Below are positions 7,130 to 13,812 of a stretch of 21,835 nucleotides of DNA, one piece after another. The DNA is from CAZATK01 sp964488085 (lineage in GTDB: Bacteria > Patescibacteriota > Minisyncoccia > UBA6257 > UBA11618). Numbering within the stretch: the first letter of the stretch is position 1; every line of letters starts with the position of its first letter. The DNA lies in assembly GCA_964488085.1 (NCBI GenBank), contig CAZATK010000009.1, forward strand, positions 1-21,835, read 5' to 3'. The notes under the pieces are model-generated. The model was not told the origin of the DNA, searched no databases, and worked only from the letters and a program-made list of their open reading frames with translations. A program made the position numbers and the translations under genes.

Positions 7130-7316
7130 GTAGGTTTATCGTGGTTAATACTCGAGCAATATCCTTGCGAATAGCTCTAACTTCACGCACATTCTTTACC
7201 TTGCCATTATTTAAATCAACTTTTAACTGCCATAATCCGTCACGCAAAGTCTGCATTTCTTTCTGTAAATCCGGCAATGATTTATTTTTTATTTCCTTAA
7301 ACTGTTTTTTATCCAT
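7116..7316 (-). CDS. rpmC: 50S ribosomal protein L29 (uL29)
   Basis: Two-helix protein at the nascent-peptide tunnel exit, 66 aa. The pattern fits L29: a first helix with LQKEMQTLRDGLWQLKVDLNNGK and a second with VREVRAIRKDIARVLTTIN. It lies between rplP and rpsQ as expected. Confidence 0.94.
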   Translation of the reverse strand: MDKKQFKEIKNKSLPDLQKEMQTLRDGLWQLKVDLNNGKVKNVREVRAIRKDIARVLTTINLHEKK

Positions 7317-7325
7317 ATCTTAATC

Positions 7326-7745
7326 TTAATTTAATCTTTTGGTCACTACTCTTGTCCTAACTGGAAGTTTATGGCCGGCTAATCTTAAAGCTGTCCTAGC
7401 AACAGTTTCTGTAACACCATCCATTTCAAATAAAATTCTTCCCGCTTTTACTGGAAAAACATATTCTTTAACGCCACCCTTACCACCTCCCATAGTAACT
7501 TCTGGTGGTCTCTCTGTTATTGGCTTATCAGGAAAAATTCTTATCCAAATCATTCCCTCTCTTTTAATACTATTAGTAATAGCGCGCCGAGCTGATTCTA
7601 TTTGTCGAGAATTAATCCATGAAGAGCTTTCTGCTTTCAAACCATAACTGCCAAAAGCTAAACGCGTACCGCGCGTGTCAATTTTGCGCTTTTTTGAGCG
7701 CCCTTTTTGCCATTTTCTATGTTTAACTTTTTTTGGAACCAACAT
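7326..7745 (-). CDS. rplP: 50S ribosomal protein L16 (uL16)
   Basis: Large-subunit protein contacting the A-site tRNA elbow, 139 aa, normal length. Signatures: N-terminal MLVPKKVKHRKWQKGR, IWIRIFPDKPITERPPEVTMGGGKG, and AGRILFEMDGV. It is placed 4 nt after rpsC, as in the S10 operon. Confidence 0.98.
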   Translation of the reverse strand: MLVPKKVKHRKWQKGRSKKRKIDTRGTRLAFGSYGLKAESSSWINSRQIESARRAITNSIKREGMIWIRIFPDKPITERPPEVTMGGGKGGVKEYVFPVKAGRILFEMDGVTETVARTALRLAGHKLPVRTRVVTKRLN

Positions 7746-7749
7746 GTTT

Positions 7750-8418
7750 TTAGTTTAAAATTTCTCCTTTGTTAATCCAAACTTTTATACCTACCGTCCC
7801 ATAAGTATTAAAGGCGGTAGCTTCGCCATAATCTATATTGGCTCTTAAAGTTTGTAAAGGTAATTTGCCTTTAGCCAACCATTCCCTTCGAGCAATTTCC
7901 GAGCCATCTAATCTACCGGAAAGTTTAATCTTCGCGCCTTGAACATCACGATTTTGCATCATAAAATCAATATATTTTTTGACCGTCCTTCTACTAGGCA
8001 TTCTTTTCTCTAAATCCATTGCAATATTTTGAGCAACATTTACAGCCGATACTTCTGACCTCTTCAGTTCTTCAATATTTAAACTCAAAGAAAAAGTTGG
8101 TTTATTAGATTTTTGCTTACTCCATAATTTATGTAAAGCGGACTCTAAATCCTTATTTAAACTTTCAATACCCTGTCCCCCACGACCAATAATAAAACCG
8201 GGTCTCGCGGCTTTAATAGTAACCCTATAATTATTATTTGCATTTCTCTCTATATCAACGCGGGTAATGCCAGCGGAGCTGATTTTATTATTAATTATTT
8301 TACGAATTAAAATATCTTCTTCTAATTGAAATCGAAAATTCTTTTTAGCAAACCAATGAGCATTCCACCAAGTGGTAATGCCTAATCTAAATGAATCTGG
8401 TCTAATTTTATTTCCCAT
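7750..8418 (-). CDS. rpsC: 30S ribosomal protein S3 (uS3)
   Basis: mRNA-entry protein with helicase-site residues, 222 aa. It begins MGNKIRPDSFRLGITTWWNAHW. A KH domain carries the GxxG loop in GFIIGRGGQGIESL. The C-domain has the RRTVKKYIDFMMQN and GRLDGSEIARREWLAKGKLPLQTLRA motifs. It lies 2 nt after rplV. Confidence 0.98.
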   Translation of the reverse strand: MGNKIRPDSFRLGITTWWNAHWFAKKNFRFQLEEDILIRKIINNKISSAGITRVDIERNANNNYRVTIKAARPGFIIGRGGQGIESLNKDLESALHKLWSKQKSNKPTFSLSLNIEELKRSEVSAVNVAQNIAMDLEKRMPSRRTVKKYIDFMMQNRDVQGAKIKLSGRLDGSEIARREWLAKGKLPLQTLRANIDYGEATAFNTYGTVGIKVWINKGEILN

Positions 8419-8420
8419 AT

Positions 8421-8933
8421 TTATACACTCTTTCTTCTAAATATTTTTCTAAAAAATCCCGGAGTGCTTTCTGCTGTTTTACCTTTAATTTCCGCACTTT
8501 GTTTAACAGAAGGAGTTGCCGTTTTTTTCGACTTCTTTATCTTTTCCTTTTTTGTCTTTTTCTCCTTAGGTACAATATTAAACTTTACTGAATAAGATTG
8601 AGAGGCCTCTGACAATGCTAAGGTAATATGGCTTAATTTTTTATGAATAGAGGTGGCCTTCCCTTGAGCTCTAGGTAAAAATCTTTTTAAAATAGGCCCT
8701 TGGTCAACTGTAATCTTACTGATAAAAAGCTTGGATAAATCCAGATTCTTATTTTTTGCATTGGAAACTGCTGATCTTAATAATTTTAATAAAGGCAGAG
8801 AAGCTCTTTTGTTTCGTATTAATAATTGAGCTTCTGCCTCTATAGCCGGTAATCCTTTTAGGGCATAAGCCACCAATCGAACTTTTCTTGGCGCCATTTT
8901 CAGATAATTTAATTTTGCTGTTATAGTAGACAT
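8421..8933 (-). CDS. rplV: 50S ribosomal protein L22 (uL22) with Lys-rich C-terminal tail
   Basis: Large-subunit protein lining the peptide exit tunnel. The core (about 1-110) begins TAKLNYLKMAPRKVRLVA and has the beta-hairpin region around FLPRAQGKATSIHKKLSHI. At 170 aa it is about 60 residues longer than typical. The extra tail is Lys/Thr/Ser-rich (KEKKTKKEKIKKSKKTATPS) and ends in a short amphipathic GFFRKIFRRKSV. The tail is in frame, without a frameshift, and ends 2 nt before rpsC. Its role is unknown; rRNA binding or a tunnel-exit contact is possible. Confidence 0.95.
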   Translation of the reverse strand: MSTITAKLNYLKMAPRKVRLVAYALKGLPAIEAEAQLLIRNKRASLPLLKLLRSAVSNAKNKNLDLSKLFISKITVDQGPILKRFLPRAQGKATSIHKKLSHITLALSEASQSYSVKFNIVPKEKKTKKEKIKKSKKTATPSVKQSAEIKGKTAESTPGFFRKIFRRKSV

Positions 8934-8941
8934 AAATTAAA

Positions 8942-9283
8942 TTATTTTTTAGTTTCTACGGAAGTTTTAGCAGCGGCATTGGCCTGGACCGCGGCTTGCT
9001 GTTGAGATTGTTCTAACTCTCTCTGCATCTTGCCCCCATGTTTAACAAATTTTCTTGTTAAAGAAAATTCGCCCAACCGATGGCCAACCATTTCCTCTTT
9101 GATATTCACAGGAATAAAAATTTTTCCGTTATGGACGCCAATGGTAAAGCCCACCATTTCTGGGGAAATTTCCGATGATCTTGACCACGTATTAACCACA
9201 GTCGCGTCTTCTGCTTTTAAGCGAGACAGTTTTTTTAATAAATTATGGTCAACGTAAGGACTTTTTTTACTTGATCTACCCAT
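8942..9283 (-). CDS. rpsS: 30S ribosomal protein S19 (uS19)
   Basis: 30S head protein, 113 aa. It starts MGRSSKKSPYVDHNLLKKL and carries the family motifs TWSRSSEISPEMVGFTIGVHNGK and GHRLGEFSLTRKFVKHGG. A Gln/Ala-rich tail of about 20 residues extends past the usual end. It sits between rplB and rplV. Confidence 0.97.
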   Translation of the reverse strand: MGRSSKKSPYVDHNLLKKLSRLKAEDATVVNTWSRSSEISPEMVGFTIGVHNGKIFIPVNIKEEMVGHRLGEFSLTRKFVKHGGKMQRELEQSQQQAAVQANAAAKTSVETKK

Positions 9284-9289
9284 ATATGT

Positions 9290-10120
9290 TTATCTTATTT
9301 TTGGTCTTCTTTGAATAATCAAACTGCCAGATTTCTTTTTGGGATTACGGGTCTTACGACCACCAGTAATATTGCCCCAAATATCTTTTGGACGACGAGT
9401 GCCTCGACGCTGTCTTCCTTCACCACCACCATATTTATGATCACAAGGGTTCATAACTGACGCTCGCACCGTCGGTCTGATACCAAGCCAACGTGAACGT
9501 CCCGCTTTGCCAAAATTTACCAAATTCCATTCTGGGTTAGAAACTTGACCAATAGTTGCTAAGCTATTCCAACTAATTTTACGAACCTCTTTAGATGGCA
9601 TTTTTAAATCAGTGTAACCGGCATCATGAGCTAGAACTTCGGCATAAGAACCGGCAGATCTCATTAATTTGCTTCCGCCACCTCTCTGCATTTCAATATT
9701 ATGGACAAAATAACCAACTGGAATTTTTCTTAATGGCAGACGGTTTCCAACCGTTAACGGAGCGTTTTCTGAAGTAATTATTTTATCTCCTACTTTTATA
9801 TCTTTCGGCGCCAAAATATAATTTCTTGAACCATCCGCATAAACTATAAGAGCTATAAAAGCGGTTCTGTAGGGATCGTATTCTATGGTCTCTACTCTTG
9901 CCAAAACATCAAATTTATCTTGTTTAAAATCAATAACGCGATAAATTTTTTTATTGCCACCGCCTTGATGGCGCATAGTAATAACACCACGATTATTTCT
10001 ACCAGATTTAGCAGAAATAGCCCTTGTTAAGGGTTTGTATGGTTCGCTAACCGTCAAAACAGAATAATCAACAACACTCATCTGTCGTCTTGATTTAGTT
10101 GTCGGTTTATAAAACTTCAT
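9290..10120 (-). CDS. rplB: 50S ribosomal protein L2 (uL2)
   Basis: Conserved large-subunit protein near the peptidyl-transferase centre, 276 aa, full length. Motifs include GRNNRGVITMRHQGGGNKK, the OB-fold core, and the C-terminal loop SVMNPCDHKYGGGEGRQRRG. The last contains the His that is otherwise near-invariant in HPHGGGEG-type loops; here it reads NPCDHKYGGGEG, a common variant. Confidence 0.98.
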   Translation of the reverse strand: MKFYKPTTKSRRQMSVVDYSVLTVSEPYKPLTRAISAKSGRNNRGVITMRHQGGGNKKIYRVIDFKQDKFDVLARVETIEYDPYRTAFIALIVYADGSRNYILAPKDIKVGDKIITSENAPLTVGNRLPLRKIPVGYFVHNIEMQRGGGSKLMRSAGSYAEVLAHDAGYTDLKMPSKEVRKISWNSLATIGQVSNPEWNLVNFGKAGRSRWLGIRPTVRASVMNPCDHKYGGGEGRQRRGTRRPKDIWGNITGGRKTRNPKKKSGSLIIQRRPKIR

Positions 10121-10146
10121 AAAAAATTAAATATGCTCATCACAAG

Positions 10147-10428
10147 CTATTGCGGGAGTATATCTAATTTTTGCCCCGATTGCAAGGTAACAACGGCTTT
10201 TTTATATCCCGGTTTTGTTCCCAAAGTTCTTCCCAAACGACGTTTCTTGGGCTTAACATTAATGATATTAACGTCATTAACTTTAACTTTATATATTGCT
10301 TCTATAACTTTTTTTATTTCGTTTTTGTTGGCTGATTGATCAACGAGAAATGAATACTTGCCTAAATGGCTAAGCATTGTTACTTTTTCGGTGATTATCG
10401 GTTTTTTTACTAGGAGTTTATTTATCAT
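10147..10428 (-). CDS. rplW: 50S ribosomal protein L23 (uL23)
   Basis: Tunnel-exit protein that docks trigger factor and SRP, 93 aa. It shows KKPIITEKVTML at the N-terminus, KYSFLVDQSANKNEIKKVIEAIYKVKV, and the GRTLGTKPGYKKAVVTL C-terminal strand. It is placed between rplD and rplB. Confidence 0.97.
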   Translation of the reverse strand: MINKLLVKKPIITEKVTMLSHLGKYSFLVDQSANKNEIKKVIEAIYKVKVNDVNIINVKPKKRRLGRTLGTKPGYKKAVVTLQSGQKLDILPQ

Positions 10429-10429
10429 A

Positions 10430-11023
10430 TTATCTTATGCTTTCTACTGCTCTTTTATCCAGAAAAATATTTTTGTACTTAATAATATCTTTTACACTCA
10501 AAGAGTCCGGACGAGAACTTTTTATTTTAGGTAAATTTGAAGAAGCTCTAAAAATATTTTTATTATCTAAAGACGGAATCAGTAAAGAACTACTAGGAAC
10601 CCATTTTAATTCTTTAGTTTTTGGCTGATGGATATCTAAATTATCAATAATTTTTAAATCACCGTCTTTTAACTTCCTTGATAAAGAAATGTAAAGCGCC
10701 AAACGAAGCATTTTTTTATTAATACTTCTACTAAAATTCCTTTCATTAGTTGGACCGAAAGTAACACCACCGCCCTTCCAAAGAGGAGATCTAATGGAGC
10801 CATGACGAGCTCTGCCAGTATGTTTTTGTCTCCAAGGTTTCTTGCCACCACCACGCACTTTACTTCTATCTTTAGTATGGGCCAAATTTTGTCTACTATT
10901 AGAGTCAATAATAGTTATGACTTGATGGATTAAACTGGAATTCCAAGGCAAATTAAAAATTTTATCCGCAATATCCACTTCTCCCACTATTTCATTTTTG
11001 ATGTTGTATAGCTGAACCTTCAT
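10430..11023 (-). CDS. rplD: 50S ribosomal protein L4 (uL4)
   Basis: Large-subunit protein reaching into the exit tunnel; in E. coli it also represses its own operon. It is 197 aa. The extended loop motif RSKVRGGGKKPWRQKHTGRA and GSIRSPLWKGGGVTFGP are diagnostic. Its ATG overlaps the rplC stop by 4 nt (ATGA). No operon leader hairpin of the E. coli L4-target type was recognised upstream of rpsJ. Confidence 0.97.
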   Translation of the reverse strand: MKVQLYNIKNEIVGEVDIADKIFNLPWNSSLIHQVITIIDSNSRQNLAHTKDRSKVRGGGKKPWRQKHTGRARHGSIRSPLWKGGGVTFGPTNERNFSRSINKKMLRLALYISLSRKLKDGDLKIIDNLDIHQPKTKELKWVPSSSLLIPSLDNKNIFRASSNLPKIKSSRPDSLSVKDIIKYKNIFLDKRAVESIR

Positions 11024-11451
11024 ATATTTATAATAGAGCTTACTTCCACTCTACTGCCCCTATTTCCCGGAACAGCGCCTCTGATAAGCAGTTCTCTAGT
11101 CTCTGGATTAATTTCTATAACTTTTAAATTCTTCACGCTCACCCTTACATTACCCATATGACCTGCCATCTTTCTTCCCGGAAGAACTCTTTGAGGAGTA
11201 GTGTTGCCGATTGAACCGGGGGCGCGGAGCCGATTTTTTTGACCGTGAGTTTTTGGACCGCCGTGAAAACCGTGCCTTTTAACTACGCCTTGAAACCCAC
11301 GGCCCTTGGAAGTCCCGCTAACTTTTACTAAATCTCCGGATTTTAGTCCGGAGATATCGCTTGATTCTTCTATTTTCACCACCGTCACGCCTATCATCTT
11401 ATCTTCCTTCCACAATTGAGTCATCTTAATTTTTTTGCCTATTAATTTCAT
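11020..11451 (-). CDS. rplC: 50S ribosomal protein L3 (uL3), internally shortened
   Basis: Large-subunit protein that reaches the peptidyl-transferase centre. It has only 143 aa against about 205-210 in most bacteria. The N-terminus (KLIGKKIKMTQLW...VTVVKIE) joins almost directly to the region starting VSGTSKGRGFQGVVKRHGF. About 65 residues between the first strands and this block are missing. The catalytic-centre loop (GPKTHGQKNRLRAPGSIGN), GRKMAGHMGN and GAVPGNRG are intact. The frame is continuous. A perfect in-frame inverted repeat lies at residues 33-40, at the shortened site. It overlaps rplD by 4 nt and follows rpsJ. Confidence 0.93.
   Translation of the reverse strand: MKLIGKKIKMTQLWKEDKMIGVTVVKIEESSDISGLKSGDLVKVSGTSKGRGFQGVVKRHGFHGGPKTHGQKNRLRAPGSIGNTTPQRVLPGRKMAGHMGNVRVSVKNLKVIEINPETRELLIRGAVPGNRGSRVEVSSIINI
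11332..11355. repeat. 9-bp perfect inverted repeat inside rplC
   Basis: ATCTCCGGA and TCCGGAGAT flank a 6-nt loop. The element is exactly 24 nt, in frame, encoding ISGLKSGD (residues 33-40) of L3. Because TCCGGA is itself palindromic, the same bases also form a short direct repeat. It coincides with the point where about 65 residues of normal L3 are missing. Confidence 0.8.
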
Positions 11452-11452
11452 A

Positions 11453-11779
11453 TTAAATAACCTTTATTTCTATATCCACACCTGCCGCTAAATTTAATTT
11501 TGACAACGCCTCAATCACATTTTGATTAAAATTTAATATATCTACCAAACGCTTATGAACTCTTAACTCAAACTGCTCTCTGGAATTTTTATGAACGAAA
11601 GTGGAACGATTAACGGTATATTTATGGACTTCGGTTGGCAAAGGAATTGGCCCAATAATCTTAGCTTCGTATCTCTTGGCGGTATCAATAATTTGTTTCA
11701 CCGAATTATCAATCAGCTTGCTATCATAGGCCTTAATCTTCAGTCGTAATTTTTCTACCAAAACTTCTTTCTTTGCCAT
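11453..11779 (-). CDS. rpsJ: 30S ribosomal protein S10 (uS10)
   Basis: 30S head protein and, as NusE, a partner in transcription antitermination; 108 aa. Motifs include LRLKIKAYDSKLIDNSVKQI, GPIPLPTEVHKYTVNRSTFVHKNSREQFELRVHKR and the C-terminal AGVDIEIK. It lies 18 nt downstream of tuf and 1 nt before rplC. Confidence 0.98.
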   Translation of the reverse strand: MAKKEVLVEKLRLKIKAYDSKLIDNSVKQIIDTAKRYEAKIIGPIPLPTEVHKYTVNRSTFVHKNSREQFELRVHKRLVDILNFNQNVIEALSKLNLAAGVDIEIKVI

Positions 11780-11797
11780 AAACTTAAAACTATTAGA

Positions 11798-12997
11798 TTA
11801 TTTTGATATTTTAATTACAACTCCCGCTCCCACTGTTTTGCCTCCTTCACGAATAGCAAATCTTTGTTTTTCCTCAAGAGCTATAGGAACAATCAATTTA
11901 ACAGACAACTTTACCGTATCACCAGGCATAACCATTTCTGTGCCTTCTGGCAATATAACTTCTCCGGTAACATCAGTTGTTCTCATATAGAATTGTGGTT
12001 TGTATCCCTTAAAGAATGGGGTATGACGTCCGCCTTCTTCCTTGGTCAACACATAAACTTCTGTTTCAAATTCCGTGTGAGGGCTGGCTGAGCCTGGTTT
12101 AGCTAAAACCTGACCACGCTCCACGTCTTCTTTTTTCAATCCTCTTAACAAAACACCGACATTATCACCGGCCCTGCCTTCGTCTAATAATTTATTAAAC
12201 ATTTCTATGCCAGTAACTACCGTTTTAGCAGTTGGCCTTATTCCAATAATTTCTATTTCTTCATTAACTTTTGCTATTCCCCTCTCTATTCTGCCAGTAA
12301 CCACGGTGCCTCTTCCTTCAATTGAAAAAATATCTTCAATGGGCATTAAGAATGGTTTATCTGTTTCTCTAACCGGCTCTGGAATATATTCATCTAAGGC
12401 CTTAACTAAGTCTAAAATTGGTTTGTTTGCAGGATCATCAAGTGTTTTTGATTCCAAGGCCTTTAAAGCAGAACCACGGATTACTGGGGTCTGGTCACCG
12501 GGAAATTCGTATTTTTTTAACAATTCTCTGACTTCAGATTCAACTAAATCTACTAATTCTGAATCATCAACCTGATCTACTTTATTTAAGAAGACAATAA
12601 TAGCCGGCACACCTACCTGACGAGCTAAAAGAATATGTTCTCTAGTTTGAGGCATCGGGCCGTCAACTGCAGAGACAACTAAAACAGCGCCATCCATTTG
12701 AGCGGCGCCAGTTATCATGTTTTTAATATAGTCAGCATGTCCCGGAGCATCGATGTGGGCGTAGTGACGCTTTTCTGATTCATATTCGGAATGATGAATG
12801 GATATTGTAATACCACGAGCTTTTTCTTCAGGGCTTTTATCTAATTCGTCTACGGTTACCTCCTTGCTTACCAATCCTTTTAAGTGAAGGACGTGAGTAA
12901 GAGCCGCAGTTAATGTGCTCTTACCGTGGTCAACGTGACCGATTGTACCGACGTTTACGTGTGGTTTACTTCTTTCAAACTTAGCTTTTTCTGCCAT
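11798..12997 (-). CDS. tuf: elongation factor Tu
   Basis: GTPase that delivers aminoacyl-tRNA to the ribosome, 399 aa, full length. G-domain motifs: GHVDHGKST (20-28), RGITI (62-66), DAPGH (84-88) and NKVD (139-142). Position 85 is Ala where many EF-Tu proteins have Cys (DCPGH). Domains 2 and 3 follow, with GRGTVVTGRIERG and the C-terminal FAIREGGKTVGAGVV. It is the first gene of the tuf-rpsJ-to-rpsH unit, with a strong promoter upstream. Confidence 0.99.
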   Translation of the reverse strand: MAEKAKFERSKPHVNVGTIGHVDHGKSTLTAALTHVLHLKGLVSKEVTVDELDKSPEEKARGITISIHHSEYESEKRHYAHIDAPGHADYIKNMITGAAQMDGAVLVVSAVDGPMPQTREHILLARQVGVPAIIVFLNKVDQVDDSELVDLVESEVRELLKKYEFPGDQTPVIRGSALKALESKTLDDPANKPILDLVKALDEYIPEPVRETDKPFLMPIEDIFSIEGRGTVVTGRIERGIAKVNEEIEIIGIRPTAKTVVTGIEMFNKLLDEGRAGDNVGVLLRGLKKEDVERGQVLAKPGSASPHTEFETEVYVLTKEEGGRHTPFFKGYKPQFYMRTTDVTGEVILPEGTEMVMPGDTVKLSVKLIVPIALEEKQRFAIREGGKTVGAGVVIKISK

Positions 12998-13066
12998 TTT
13001 TTTATAATTATTTTATTAATGCCATATCTTCTAGATAAGACGTGTCCCGACAGACAATGGGTTAAA

Positions 13067-13094
13067 TTTATATTAAAAAGGTAGCGTGTGTCAA
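13067..13094 (-). promoter_or_regulatory. strong sigma70-type promoter for tuf/S10/spc genes
   Basis: On the minus strand, TTGACA (13089-13094) is followed after 16 bp by TATAAA (13067-13072). The predicted start near 13060 leaves a leader of about 60 nt before the tuf ATG. It is back-to-back with a plus-strand promoter at 13127-13155. Confidence 0.8.
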
Positions 13095-13126
13095 CCCCTA
13101 CAAAATTAAACACTATTTATTGGAGC

Positions 13127-13155
13127 TTGCGTTATTTACAATTCCTTGTTACTAT
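13127..13155 (+). promoter_or_regulatory. candidate promoter for the plus-strand gene at 13188
   Basis: TTGCGT (13127-13132), a 17-bp spacer and TACTAT (13150-13155) would start transcription near 13162, about 26 nt before the ATG at 13188. Confidence 0.6.
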
Positions 13156-13187
13156 GTGGCAGTTCCTTAAACCTTAAAGGAGGTTCT

Positions 13188-13526
13188 ATGTACGTAAAGT
13201 CCGTCAGTCTGGGTAGAGAAATCTTTTTAGAAATTGAGAGCTGTGACGACCGAAATGATGCTTATTTTATCGCTGCCTTGCTTGTAAAACAAGGATACAG
13301 AAATGTTTCTTTTTGGCATAATGGCGCAAAACACGAAGTTTCAAGTGACCCTCATTTGCCCATATATTTCGCAAGGATTTTGAAAAAAGCCGAGCTTTGC
13401 GATTTAAAAATAAAAAGTCATTATACGCATCTGCGTAGAAAAATTTGGTCTATCATCGAAGTTAATCAAAAGCTGTTGAAAGAATTAGAAATACAGTTCG
13501 AAGACTTTCCTTTTCAAAACACATAA
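13188..13526 (+). CDS. hypothetical protein, 112 aa, between fusA and tuf units
   Basis: Not recognised. The start is set by AAAGGAGGT at 13176-13184, the best Shine-Dalgarno in the window, 3 nt before the ATG; an in-frame upstream start at 13146 lies before or at the predicted transcription start. The protein is soluble, with no signal or membrane segment. The N-terminal half looks alpha/beta (SVSLGREIFLEIESCDDRNDA). The C-terminal half is likely helical and charged, including a His/Arg/Lys-rich stretch (HYTHLRRKIWSIIEVNQKLL). It has its own promoter and terminator and is the only plus-strand gene among the translation genes. A small regulator is possible but unsupported. Confidence 0.8.
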   Translation: MYVKSVSLGREIFLEIESCDDRNDAYFIAALLVKQGYRNVSFWHNGAKHEVSSDPHLPIYFARILKKAELCDLKIKSHYTHLRRKIWSIIEVNQKLLKELEIQFEDFPFQNT

Positions 13527-13533
13527 AAAGTTT

Positions 13534-13563
13534 GCCATTTGTCCACGACAAGTGGCTTTTTTT
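13534..13563 (+). terminator. rho-independent terminator, probably bidirectional
   Basis: GCCATTTGTC and GACAAGTGGC form a 10-bp stem (one G-T pair) around a CAC loop. Seven T residues follow on the plus strand, ending the gene at 13188-13526. Read on the minus strand the stem is followed by AAACTTTTT, so it may also end the fusA-DUF167 message. Confidence 0.85.
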
Positions 13564-13574
13564 ACCTCACCCCG

Positions 13575-13811
13575 CTACGCACTATTTTTTTGAAACAAAA
13601 TCTCAATTGTTTTATTTCTAGAAGTATATCCTGAAACTATTTTTAAGCGATGTTTTTCAATATTAAAATATTTAGCAAGAACTTTAATAATGGCGTAATT
13701 GGCTTGCCCCTTAATTGGCGGTTCTTTGACCGATACCACAAAATGCGTATCATCAATCTTTTCTACTTTCTCTTCCCAATCATCGGGTTTCGCTTTAACA
13801 AAAATTTTCAC
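13575..13811 (-). CDS. DUF167 (YggU/UPF0235) family protein
   Basis: Small alpha/beta protein of unknown function, 78 aa from the chosen start. Family motifs: KIFVKAKP at the N-terminus, PPIKGQANYAIIKVLAKYF and KIVSGYTSRNKTIEI. The GTG at 13811 was chosen because translation then begins at the family N-terminus and it lies just after the fusA stop (TAG-G-GTG), with AAGAGGAAG upstream. A TTG at 13832 would add seven residues translated from fusA sequence. It ends before the bidirectional terminator. Confidence 0.88.
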   Translation of the reverse strand: MKIFVKAKPDDWEEKVEKIDDTHFVVSVKEPPIKGQANYAIIKVLAKYFNIEKHRLKIVSGYTSRNKTIEILFQKNSA

Positions 13812-13812
13812 C

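Noticed and set aside
11020..11451. Frameshift or pseudogene explanation for short L3
   Set aside because: The reading frame is continuous, both conserved ends are intact and the 4-nt overlap with rplD is normal. The missing segment was not found in other frames, because the flanking codons are directly joined.
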